NCBI GenBank assembly: GCA_017695055.1
Contig: JADILY010000160.1
Location: forward strand, 1 to 18,148
Length of the DNA stretch: 18,148 nucleotides
Direction: 5' to 3'
Origin: Merdivivens faecigallinarum
Lineage (GTDB): Bacteria; Bacteroidota; Bacteroidia; Bacteroidales; UBA932
Every line of letters begins with the position of its first letter. Position 1 is the first letter of the stretch. The notes beneath the pieces are model-generated. The model was not told where the DNA came from. It ran no database searches and saw only the letters and a program-made list of their open reading frames with translations. Positions 6,068 through 13,414 of this stretch are shown piece after piece. A program made the translations under genes and the position numbers.

Positions 6068-7047
6068 GCTTTCGGAAGATTGTTCCTGAACCATACATCC
6101 ATCTGCGGGAACGGGAAATTGATTCCGTGCTCGGGCAGTTTCTTGTAAAACAGGGCGTTGTAGTCGTAATAAACGTCCCAGTAGTCGGAGGTTTTCACCC
6201 ATACTTTCACTACCACGTCCACGCTGCTTGCATTCAGGGTTTCTATGCCGACAAAGGGTTTCGCCGGTTCCGAGAGTATCCTCGGGTCGCCGGAAAGTAT
6301 CGACTGTACGGTTTCGGAAGCCTTTTCGAAATCGCTGCCGTACTCGATTCCTATAATCCAGTCCACTCTTCTGAAATCCTGCTTCGAGTAGTTGTTGATT
6401 GTCCCGTTCGACAGGATGCCGTTCGGTATCATAATCATCTTGTTGTCCGGAGTGGTGATTTTAGTATTGAAGATGTCGATGCTGTCCACGGTGCCTGCAT
6501 AGCCCTGGGCCTCGATATAGTCTCCATTCTTGAATGGCTTGAAAGCGAGAATCATGACTCCTCCGGCAAGGTTCTGGAGCGTTCCGCTCATTGCGAATCC
6601 TATGGCGACACCTCCGGAAGCGAGAAGGGCGGCTACGGAGGTGGTGTTGATGCCGAGAGTGCTGATTGTAATCACTATGAGGATTATCGTCATGGTAATG
6701 CTGATAACGCTCATAATAAAGGATGCCAGGCTTTTTTCGGTCTTTCTCTTTTCGAAAATCTTCCTTACGATATGCTTGCATTTTTTGATTATCCATGCCC
6801 CTATGGCGTATATCGCCAGGGCCGCAAGTAATTTTATGCCGAAACTGACAAGCCCGTCAATGAGGTAGTCGAGCGTTTCCTGGGAAAAGAGCCTGGAGGT
6901 GTCCTCGGTTATCGCTGAAATGAATTCTTCCGGTTTCATCTGGGCCAGGGAGTCTATTTCGCTGGAAATCTTTGAGGAAAATTTTTCCAATGAGTCGGCG
7001 GCGGCAGTGTCGGCCGCGCTCGGGGTAAGTGTCTGGAGGATTCTCAT
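6064..7047 (-). CDS. MscS-family mechanosensitive channel
   Basis: A 327-aa small-conductance mechanosensitive channel protein of the inner membrane. An N-terminal non-membrane stretch of about 58 residues is followed by TM1 (about 61-87), TM2 (about 108-132) and the pore-lining TM3 (about 135-170), which has the Gly/Ala-rich ASGGVAIGFAMSGTLQNLAGG pattern of MscS. Then come the beta domain (FKPFKNGDYIE, GTVDSIDIFNTKITTPDN, PNGILSNGTINNYS) and an alpha/beta C-terminal part. It is the last gene of the seven-gene operon. Its ATG overlaps the stop of the cysteate synthase gene by 4 nt (ATGA, 7047-7044), implying translational coupling. MscS relatives can release acidic solutes such as glutamate, so release of cysteate or another sulfonate is a possible role (inference). 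Confidence 0.93.
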   Translation of the reverse strand: MRILQTLTPSAADTAAADSLEKFSSKISSEIDSLAQMKPEEFISAITEDTSRLFSQETLDYLIDGLVSFGIKLLAALAIYAIGAWIIKKCKHIVRKIFEKRKTEKSLASFIMSVISITMTIILIVITISTLGINTTSVAALLASGGVAIGFAMSGTLQNLAGGVMILAFKPFKNGDYIEAQGYAGTVDSIDIFNTKITTPDNKMIMIPNGILSNGTINNYSKQDFRRVDWIIGIEYGSDFEKASETVQSILSGDPRILSEPAKPFVGIETLNASSVDVVVKVWVKTSDYWDVYYDYNALFYKKLPEHGINFPFPQMDVWFRNNLPKA

Positions 7048-8342
7048 GGTCTGAACAGATGCTCTACGGTGTTGATAATGTCGTTCTTGTCTTCTTTTTC
7101 CGGATGCAGGATGAGATCCGGCTTCTTATAAAATACTTCATGCGTTTTCTTGAAGAGTTTTTCCCCTCCTCCGGTTATATTGAGCATGATTGTTTCGTCT
7201 TTCGAGACTTTTCCCGCCGCTATGGCGTGCTCAAGGCCGGCTATCGCTATTGCGGCTGCCGGATGTATGTCTATTCCTTCAGTCTTTTCGAAAAGCTCCG
7301 AAATGCGGATTATGTCCTCGTTGGTACCGGTCTCCATATCCCCTCCGCTGTCTTTCAGGGCATCGAAAAGGCCTCCGCAAAGCGAGTAAGGGGGTTTTCT
7401 GTTGGAAAGCACCTTCGCCGTGATTTGCAATGCTTTCTGCCTTGCCTCCTCGGCTGTCGACGGGAAAAGTTCGCGGCTGCCGGCCTTCCATGCGTCGTAC
7501 ATAGGCGTGAAAGGTATGTTCTGGGACGGGTAGAGGCGCATCTTGTGTGTCCCGTAACGTCCGTCCTCTATGAGCCTGAGATTGCATTCCCAGGCCGCTA
7601 TGGTTCCTGTACCGCTTCCTATGGCCTGGAAATAGCAGTCCGGAATCCTGCCTATGAAAGTTGTGGCTGAGAGTACGGTTGTCCCCATTCCGTCCCGCCT
7701 TGCGACGTTTTTGGCACCTCCTTCGGGAAGGAAACGCGGGGAACCGCAGATGATGTCCCCGATGGCGATTGCGTCGTAATAGTCCGTTCCTTTCGGGGTC
7801 GCGACCACTTTCACGCAATCATTGAGAGGTTTCTCGAACCACAGGGCGTCTATGTTTTCTTCCGGTATGGCCACAAGGAGCGGAATGTTGTTCTCGGAAC
7901 ATACATTGGCGAAAGCCCTCGCAGTGTTTCCGGCCGAAGCCACTACAAGAATCCTGTCGTTGTCTTCCGCCAGCCTTGCGCATACGGAATATGCTTCGGT
8001 TTCCTTGAACGAGCAGGTCTTCATTCCGGCCCCCCTTTCCGGCCAGTACCCGGAGAAAGTTATATATAGGTTCTCCAAACCGAGGACCGATGCGAGTCCT
8101 GTGCTTTTATAGGTTACAGGGGATGCTGAATCCGAAAGGGTCCTCTTTATGGGAAGCCAGTCCGCGAATTGGTAGAATCCGTCGAGATCTTTACGCAGGT
8201 TGAACTGCCGGTTCTCATATACAGTGCGGACAAGGGATGGTATGTTGCATTTCGAGGATGCCAGAACCCAACCCGAATCTTCGAATCTTTCACCTGTCGC
8301 CATACATTGCAACACGTATTTTGTCGGTTTGAATTTGACCAT
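7044..8342 (-). CDS. Cysteate synthase (PLP-dependent, threonine-synthase-like)
   Basis: A 432-aa fold-type II PLP enzyme. The family makes L-cysteate from O-phospho-L-serine and sulfite; in Methanosarcina it serves coenzyme M synthesis, and in Bacteroidetes cysteate is the precursor of capnine-type sulfonolipids. The sequence carries the family signatures from memory: WLPI (62-65), TYKSTGLASVLGL (77-89), NLYITFSGYWPE (91-102), KTCSFKE (108-114) with K113 as the likely PLP lysine, ASAGNTARAFA (135-145), PEGGAKNVARRDGMGT (206-221), YFQAIGSGTGTIAAWE (237-252, phosphate loop) and NITGGG near the C-terminus. Length is as expected. N-terminal LQCMATGERF lacks the Cys pair remembered in the archaeal enzyme. 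It lies 31 nt after the membrane Hdr-like gene without a visible promoter, so is co-transcribed. Identification rests on remembered family sequence, not a search. Confidence 0.85.
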   Translation of the reverse strand: MVKFKPTKYVLQCMATGERFEDSGWVLASSKCNIPSLVRTVYENRQFNLRKDLDGFYQFADWLPIKRTLSDSASPVTYKSTGLASVLGLENLYITFSGYWPERGAGMKTCSFKETEAYSVCARLAEDNDRILVVASAGNTARAFANVCSENNIPLLVAIPEENIDALWFEKPLNDCVKVVATPKGTDYYDAIAIGDIICGSPRFLPEGGAKNVARRDGMGTTVLSATTFIGRIPDCYFQAIGSGTGTIAAWECNLRLIEDGRYGTHKMRLYPSQNIPFTPMYDAWKAGSRELFPSTAEEARQKALQITAKVLSNRKPPYSLCGGLFDALKDSGGDMETGTNEDIIRISELFEKTEGIDIHPAAAIAIAGLEHAIAAGKVSKDETIMLNITGGGEKLFKKTHEVFYKKPDLILHPEKEDKNDIINTVEHLFRP

Positions 8343-8373
8343 GGTATATAAGTTTTAGTTAAAATAAACAATG

Positions 8374-10182
8374 CTAATTCTTTATCAATGTTTTATTTAC
8401 AATTTCCGCTATGTCTTCTACTGGACGGTCGGCATACCGTCCGAAAGTGTTAAGGCACAGAGGGCAGGCCGTAACAATGCTGTCCGGATTGTCGGCCGTG
8501 AGGTTATGCAGCGAGTGTTCGGTTATCGCCTTCCGCCTTTCGAAGGACAGGGTGAGGCTTCCGAGCGACCCGCCGCAGCAGATGCTTTCCTTGCGTTCTT
8601 TCGCCGCTTTTTTGAGTGTTCCTACTGACGAAATCACTTTCCGCGGCTCTTCATATACTCCGCAGCCCCGGCCGAGTTCGCAAGGGTCATGATATACGAA
8701 TGAGCGCGAAGGATTGAAAGCGGTCTTGATTTTTCCTCCGCTTATCAGTCTTTCAATCAATTGCGTATGGTGGATTATCTCTATTCCTTCAAGTTTGTAT
8801 TCTTCTTTGAAAATCTTATAGCAAATCGGGCAGGAGAGCAGCAGTGTCTTCGCTCCCGACGATTTTATCAGCGCAGTGTTTTTTTCAACGAGCTTCATGG
8901 CTTCGTCCTGTCTGCCGGTAAGCATCATCGGCCTTCCGCAGCAGATACCCCCGTCCTTGTCCATGAAATCCCATTCCAGGCCCGAGGCATCGAGGATACC
9001 GGCCATGGCGCGGTGGATTTTAGGTGTCAGATGTGTCATACAGCCGGCAAAATACAGGATTTTCCCTTCGGAGCTTTCGGCGACGGTCTCGGGAAGCGAA
9101 GAAAAATCCGGTTTGAGAGGATAGTCAGCCAGGTTCCTCTGGGCCTGGCGGAGCAGGGTGGCATCGAGTCCGACCGGGCATATCGCCGTACATTTGCCGC
9201 ACATCAGGCATTTTTCACTTATCTCCCTGATACGTTTTTCATTACCCCTCTTTATCTGACGTGTCAGATAAACTGTCGCATCCTTGATATTTATCTTTTC
9301 GGCCCCCATAGGGCAGGCATCGATGCAAAGCCCGCAGCTGGCGCAGGTATAGACATGGGTTTTAGCGACACCTTTGCGCGGGTGGGTTATTTTAAGCCCG
9401 GCATTCCGGAACAAAATCATCATGATTTCCGTCGGAATGTGCATGTATCTCGTGAAAGGCATTACGAAGAAGAATACCCCGAGGGCAATCGAATAGGCCC
9501 ACCATGTCGGCATGATGTTGTTCGGGTCGCTCAGGAATGCGGGGAGTAACTTGTTTATCGATTCGGTAAGAAAACTTCCTCCGCTTATCCCGGCGGTGAA
9601 TCCTTCGGCAAGCAGCCGCAGAGGGAAAATCAACCACAATGCATACAGGCCGATATGGTCCATGAAGCTGAGTTTTGTCGTCCCTCTCATTCCAAGGGCC
9701 TTCGAGCGTATCCTTTTGAACATCGCGAGTGCGATTCCGCTCAGCACGATGAGCAGGAAGAAATCCATGAGGAAGAAGAAAAACGCCCCTTGCAGGGTTT
9801 CATTCGTTTCCGCCACGAAGAAACGGAAAAATATAGGGTAGTACAGGAGCTTTGCACGGTGCGGGGTAAAGAGGAAGACCTCTATGTGTCCTATGACTAT
9901 CAGCATGAACCATCCGAAAGCGATGCTGGCGTGCATATAGCCCAGAAGCGGATTCCTCTTGAAAATCTTCACATGCAGGAGGCAGTCGCAGATGATGTCG
10001 CGGATGTTTTTGAGCAGTATTTTCGGATTGAGGAGGGAGAGGAAAAACTTTCGCCTGTCCCTGGCCGGCAGTTGCAGAATCAGCCTTATGAGGGCGACAA
10101 GCAGGTAGACGAGGATAAAAATCATCCCGGCCATGAATGGTATCACAAAATCGTTGTACCCTGATATGAATCGTTCCCTCAC
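8374..10182 (-). CDS. Membrane Hdr-like subunit: NarI-type cytochrome b domain, two [4Fe-4S] sites and two CCG domains
   Basis: A 602-aa fusion that would pass electrons between menaquinone and the soluble Hdr-like subunits. About five TM helices at 12-37, 82-106, 131-155, 174-197 and 228-250 contain scattered His residues (H84, H99, H176, H248) that could bind heme b, as in NarI/HdrE. Then come two ferredoxin motifs, C280/C283/C286/C290 and C325/C328/C331/C335. Two HdrD-type CCG domains follow: C381, C414-C415, C451/C454, and C501, C535-C536, C573/C576. The layout equals that of DUF224 membrane oxidoreductases such as EtfAB:quinone oxidoreductases and DsrK/HmeD-like proteins. The start is GTG (10182-10180), overlapping the stop of the previous gene as GTGA; a later ATG (M18) would cut into the first helix. 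No EtfAB lies nearby, so the Hdr-like proteins are the likely partners. Confidence 0.88.
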   Translation of the reverse strand: MRERFISGYNDFVIPFMAGMIFILVYLLVALIRLILQLPARDRRKFFLSLLNPKILLKNIRDIICDCLLHVKIFKRNPLLGYMHASIAFGWFMLIVIGHIEVFLFTPHRAKLLYYPIFFRFFVAETNETLQGAFFFFLMDFFLLIVLSGIALAMFKRIRSKALGMRGTTKLSFMDHIGLYALWLIFPLRLLAEGFTAGISGGSFLTESINKLLPAFLSDPNNIMPTWWAYSIALGVFFFVMPFTRYMHIPTEIMMILFRNAGLKITHPRKGVAKTHVYTCASCGLCIDACPMGAEKINIKDATVYLTRQIKRGNEKRIREISEKCLMCGKCTAICPVGLDATLLRQAQRNLADYPLKPDFSSLPETVAESSEGKILYFAGCMTHLTPKIHRAMAGILDASGLEWDFMDKDGGICCGRPMMLTGRQDEAMKLVEKNTALIKSSGAKTLLLSCPICYKIFKEEYKLEGIEIIHHTQLIERLISGGKIKTAFNPSRSFVYHDPCELGRGCGVYEEPRKVISSVGTLKKAAKERKESICCGGSLGSLTLSFERRKAITEHSLHNLTADNPDSIVTACPLCLNTFGRYADRPVEDIAEIVNKTLIKN

Positions 10183-10517
10183 TGCTCTATGTCTTTATAT
10201 ATTTTACTGATGCTTAATATGATATGCCTTGTATTCAAGCCTCTCGGGCAGACCATGGTGCATTTTCCGCAAAGCATGCAGTGCCTGAGCATTCCCACGG
10301 CTTCTTTTTCCATCCCTCTCTGTAGGTATAATATCACTTTGCGGAGCCCTATGTCGTAGAATCTCCCGGCGGTGCAGGTTGCCGTGCATGAGCCGCAGGA
10401 GATGCATTTCATGACATCCGGCTCCATGGACACAAGGGTGTCGAAAGCCGTGGTATCGACCCTGTCCATATTGATTGTCGAGCTGGGGGAGAGCTTGAAT
10501 CCGAAGTCAGTCGCCAT
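10179..10517 (-). CDS. Small HdrC-like dicluster ferredoxin protein (second HdrC)
   Basis: A 112-aa electron-transfer protein with two [4Fe-4S] motifs, C38/C41/C44/C48 (CISCGSCTATC) and C80/C83/C86/C90 (CMLCGKCTMVC), spaced as in HdrC of heterodisulfide reductases. The start at 10517 is inside the end of the HdrA-like gene (11-nt overlap). The open frame continues upstream to 10697, but that part is the antisense-free shadow of the HdrA-like gene in another frame, rich in Arg and Cys, and was left out. Its stop overlaps the GTG of the membrane subunit. It probably bridges the flavoprotein and the membrane subunit. Confidence 0.87.
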   Translation of the reverse strand: MATDFGFKLSPSSTINMDRVDTTAFDTLVSMEPDVMKCISCGSCTATCTAGRFYDIGLRKVILYLQRGMEKEAVGMLRHCMLCGKCTMVCPRGLNTRHIILSISKIYKDIEQ

Positions 10518-11535
10518 ATTCCATGCCTTTAAAATAATTGTGTATGTCCAATGCCGCAGACCTCGCTTCCGACAGTGTTTCCGGCAATGTCTTCGGCCCT
10601 GTGCAGGTGCCGGCGTAGAAAATCCCCCTCTTTTTGGAGCGGTGTATATAGGCCACGTTGTCGTAGCTTTGCAGGAAACCGTCTGAATCGATGGCAAGCG
10701 AAAGCATGTTCGCTATCCTGTTGGCGTCGGGGTTCGCCGACATTCCGGCCATCAGTACGAGCAGGTCGAGAGTCACCTTCAAAGGTTTTCCCGTAAGGGT
10801 GTCTTCGGCCTTCACGATGACGTTGCCGTCTATGTCTTCGCTTGCTTCCGAGACCCTTCCGCGGATGAATCTGATTCCGAAATCTTTTTGCGCGGAAAGA
10901 TAGATGTCCTCGTATTTCCGTCCGAAAAGCCTCAAATCCATGTAAAAACAGTATATCGTGCTGTCAGGGAATTTTTCCTTGAGCTCTATGGCCTGTTTCA
11001 GCGCCGTGATGCAGCATACTTTGGAGCACTGGCGGTTGCATGCCTTCTCGTCCCTTGAACCCACGCAATGTACGAATCCGATTCTTTTAATGCCGGATTC
11101 GTCAATCCTGTCATCATGGCCTGTCCTAAAGTAGGACTCTAAATCGGCATTTGTAATTACTTTATTGTAAATACCATAGCCATATTCTTCCTTTTTCCTT
11201 GCATCGAATAGCCTGAAACCGGTGGATACCAGTACTGCCTGTGCTATTATGGAAATCCCGCTCGACAAGATTACATTGTAGCTGTCGTTGAGCCTGTTTA
11301 TGGACACAATGTCGCTGTCGTAAAACACGTTGGCCCCGTTAAGCCTTTCCGACAGTTCGGCGAGGAGCCCGTCCGCCTTGCCTCTGTCCGGGAAAAGCCG
11401 GTCCCAGCGTGCGAGATGGCCTCCGAGGGCGGAAGTCTTCTCGATTATGATGGGGCTGTATCCCAATCCTATCAGTTGTGAAGCCGCCTCCATGCCGGCC
11501 GGTCCGCCTCCTATGATAACGATGTTTTTGTTCAT
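10507..11535 (-). CDS. Short HdrA-like FAD/[4Fe-4S] flavoprotein
   Basis: A 342-aa flavoprotein of the HdrA/QmoA/sHdrA group. The FAD-binding Rossmann motif GGGPAG is at 9-14, with a following ExG stretch (IIIEKTSALGGHLARW). The characteristic HdrA block is VHCVGSRD with C157, then C166, C170, C174 and C175 (CNRQCSKVCC). The C-terminal FYAGTCTGPKTLPETLSEARSAA is the HdrA second FAD motif (compare FAAG..GPKDIP in the family). Methanogen HdrA has about 650 residues with extra ferredoxin domains; these are absent here, as in QmoA and the sHdr HdrA. Without them and without MvhD, flavin-based bifurcation of the methanogen kind is unlikely. It begins 18 nt after the HdrB-like gene. Confidence 0.88.
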   Translation of the reverse strand: MNKNIVIIGGGPAGMEAASQLIGLGYSPIIIEKTSALGGHLARWDRLFPDRGKADGLLAELSERLNGANVFYDSDIVSINRLNDSYNVILSSGISIIAQAVLVSTGFRLFDARKKEEYGYGIYNKVITNADLESYFRTGHDDRIDESGIKRIGFVHCVGSRDEKACNRQCSKVCCITALKQAIELKEKFPDSTIYCFYMDLRLFGRKYEDIYLSAQKDFGIRFIRGRVSEASEDIDGNVIVKAEDTLTGKPLKVTLDLLVLMAGMSANPDANRIANMLSLAIDSDGFLQSYDNVAYIHRSKKRGIFYAGTCTGPKTLPETLSEARSAALDIHNYFKGMEYGD

Positions 11536-11553
11536 AGCTTCATTATGTTATTG

Positions 11554-12624
11554 TCAGCAACACCTCAATGTCCCGGGAAGTTCGGGCCGTTTAAGGTCTT
11601 TCTCGTTAAGTCCCAGATATTTCCTTTTCGGATCGTATGGTATGCCGATTTTGTCGAGCAACGGTTCCACCGCAGTCTGGTGCAGCTGGAGCCCCAAATC
11701 CCACGGGTCGTACCCGAGGACGAGTCCGGCGACCTCCTCGTATGTAAATACAGGAATGCCGTAACCGTTTTCACCGTATGTCTTCCCTGTCATCTCCGAG
11801 ATTACATACTGCCATCTGTCAAGGAAATACGGACAGCCAGGGCAATTGGTTATGATCATGTCCGGTCTGTACGGTTCCATAGATTCGAATTTCTTGTGGG
11901 TATTCGACAGGGAATAGCCCCTGTTGGCCCTTATGTGGTACTGTCTGAAACCGTATCCGCAGCAATGCCTCCTTTCCGGGTAGTCTATCACGCTTCCTCC
12001 CCAGGATTCTATCATCCCGACGAGTACGTATGGGTATTCGGCTCCTCCGACACCTTTTGAAGGGAACATTTTGGAATAGTGGCAGCCGATATGCTCGACC
12101 ACTCTCAGAGGTTCTCCAGTCCGGCAATTGATGAGTTTGTATTTGGCCTTTGCGGCTATTTCGTTGCGGTATTTGAAAATAAGATCGCTCGTGTGGCAGA
12201 GGTATTTCGGCTTCTTGAACTCGCGGCGGCAGGAGTTCCACAGCAGCTCGCGGATTTTTGCTTCAAGTTCCGGAAATTCATGCCATGTTTCGAGGACCTC
12301 GCAATAATTGCCGAAAGAAGTTATGCAGGAGGCGGCGTAGTTTTCATAACCGCTTTCCGTCATCAGTGCAAACTGGCGGGCCACTATCGTCATGGCTGTT
12401 TCCTGGGGCAGGGTATCGCAATGATAGGCTATTCCTCCGCATGTCGTGTGGTTGGGATTTTCATAAAAATCCTTTTTCAACACGTTCTTGCAGATTTCGA
12501 CCATCATCCTTTCCGAGGCCGGGAAAAAGTTCTGCCGTATGCAACTTCTGACATAATACCAATGATCGTCAGGAATTTCCTTATTGTAATCAGACCATAT
12601 TTTCTGTTTTCCCTGGTATATCAT
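11554..12624 (-). CDS. HdrB-like CCG-domain protein
   Basis: A 356-aa protein of the heterodisulfide reductase subunit B family, whose CCG domains hold the non-cubane [4Fe-4S] clusters at the disulfide-cleaving site in methanogens. The C-terminal CCG motif is complete: C181-X39-CC(221-222)-X38-C261-X2-C264 (HIGCHYSK, RHCCGYGF, TNCPGCPYF). The N-terminal domain is diverged: C28, a single Cys at 62 (TTCGG instead of CCGG), then C69, C100 and C108. It ends in a Cys-Cys pair (355-356), an unusual tail. It begins 23 nt after the first HdrC-like gene and ends 18 nt before the HdrA-like gene. The substrate is unknown; a disulfide, persulfide or protein-bound thiol is likely by family. Confidence 0.87.
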   Translation of the reverse strand: MIYQGKQKIWSDYNKEIPDDHWYYVRSCIRQNFFPASERMMVEICKNVLKKDFYENPNHTTCGGIAYHCDTLPQETAMTIVARQFALMTESGYENYAASCITSFGNYCEVLETWHEFPELEAKIRELLWNSCRREFKKPKYLCHTSDLIFKYRNEIAAKAKYKLINCRTGEPLRVVEHIGCHYSKMFPSKGVGGAEYPYVLVGMIESWGGSVIDYPERRHCCGYGFRQYHIRANRGYSLSNTHKKFESMEPYRPDMIITNCPGCPYFLDRWQYVISEMTGKTYGENGYGIPVFTYEEVAGLVLGYDPWDLGLQLHQTAVEPLLDKIGIPYDPKRKYLGLNEKDLKRPELPGTLRCC

Positions 12625-12647
12625 TTTCTTTATCCTTCAATTAATAA

Positions 12648-13343
12648 TCATTCGTTGAGATGGTCCTTTTCGGTATCGTTGAAAGTATGGCGGAAATATT
12701 CTTCCATGTCCATTCCCATCTCGTCGGCCTTGATTTTCGAATATTTGTTCACAGTCTCGATACGCTCGGTGCCTCCGGTCACATCGAATATCGCCTTGAG
12801 CTCGTCGAGGCTTTCCTGGGGTATCCTCCTCAATGCGCCCGGGCCTTCGCCCTTGTAATTCGCCCCGTTTCTCGCGAGGCTGTCTTCCAGATGCTCGCAG
12901 TGCCATTTCCACACCGGGCCGGATTCCGGGTGGTCTTCCCATTTGAAAGTCTGGGGATATACGCAATAGCCGAAGTTCAGGATATTGCCCGTAAGGATTT
13001 TCGTCAGCGGATACAGCTGCCGTCCCTTTTCCGAACAGATGAAATAGCCCTTTTTCGCCGAAAGGTTTCTGAGGGCCATGATAATCAGCCCGGGAGCGTT
13101 CTTGCGGGGGCATCTCGTGACACAGGACATGCATTCGCCGCAATACCAGATTACATCGCTCTTCAGGAGCTTTTCTATGGCTTCGTCATCCTGTGACTGT
13201 ACTATGTCGACTATCTTTCTCGGATCATACCTGTAGAACTCCGCAGCAGGGCAGATTGCGGTGCAGGTACCGCAATTTATGCATGCTTTCAGGCCTTCTT
13301 TGACCCTATAATCCTGTGCGAGCTCATCGTATAATTTGCCCAT
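12648..13343 (-). CDS. HdrC-like dicluster ferredoxin protein (first HdrC)
   Basis: A 231-aa iron-sulfur protein, the first gene of the operon. Two [4Fe-4S] motifs are C21/C24/C27/C31 (CINCGTCTAIC) and C68/C71/C74/C78 (CGECMSCVTRC), as in HdrC. A Trp-rich middle (about 125-150) and a charged C-terminal extension (about 150-231) are longer than in methanogen HdrC and similar in length to HdrC1 of sHdr systems. It would pass electrons between the HdrA flavin and the HdrB cluster. The start at 13343 lies about 32 nt after the -7 box at 13375-13382. No TM helix or signal peptide: cytoplasmic. Confidence 0.88.
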   Translation of the reverse strand: MGKLYDELAQDYRVKEGLKACINCGTCTAICPAAEFYRYDPRKIVDIVQSQDDEAIEKLLKSDVIWYCGECMSCVTRCPRKNAPGLIIMALRNLSAKKGYFICSEKGRQLYPLTKILTGNILNFGYCVYPQTFKWEDHPESGPVWKWHCEHLEDSLARNGANYKGEGPGALRRIPQESLDELKAIFDVTGGTERIETVNKYSKIKADEMGMDMEEYFRHTFNDTEKDHLNE

Positions 13344-13374
13344 ATCGGTTAAGGTTTATATACACACAATTATA

Positions 13375-13382
13375 CAAAGGTA
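13375..13382 (-). promoter_or_regulatory. -7 box of the Hdr-like/cysteate synthase operon
   Basis: TACCTTTG on the minus strand is an exact TAnnTTTG match in the 71-nt gap after rlmD, giving a leader of about 27 nt. A clear -33 TTTG is missing; a T-rich stretch is present instead. It suggests that the seven genes are transcribed separately from rlmD. Confidence 0.6.
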
Positions 13383-13414
13383 AAAAAAATATGCGAAAAC
13401 AGATGCCGTCAGGT

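Noticed and set aside
7044..8342. Threonine synthase
   Set aside because: The overall fold fits, but SGYWPE/KTCSFKE and the long C-terminal pattern fit cysteate synthase better, and no threonine pathway gene is nearby.
10518..10697. N-terminal extension of the second HdrC-like protein
   Set aside because: These codons lie wholly inside the HdrA-like gene in another frame and have shadow-like composition; the ATG at 10517 fits the overlapping operon.
8374..13343. Methanogen-type flavin-bifurcating HdrABC-MvhD complex
   Set aside because: The HdrA-like protein lacks the additional ferredoxin domains, and no MvhD or hydrogenase/formate dehydrogenase gene is present.
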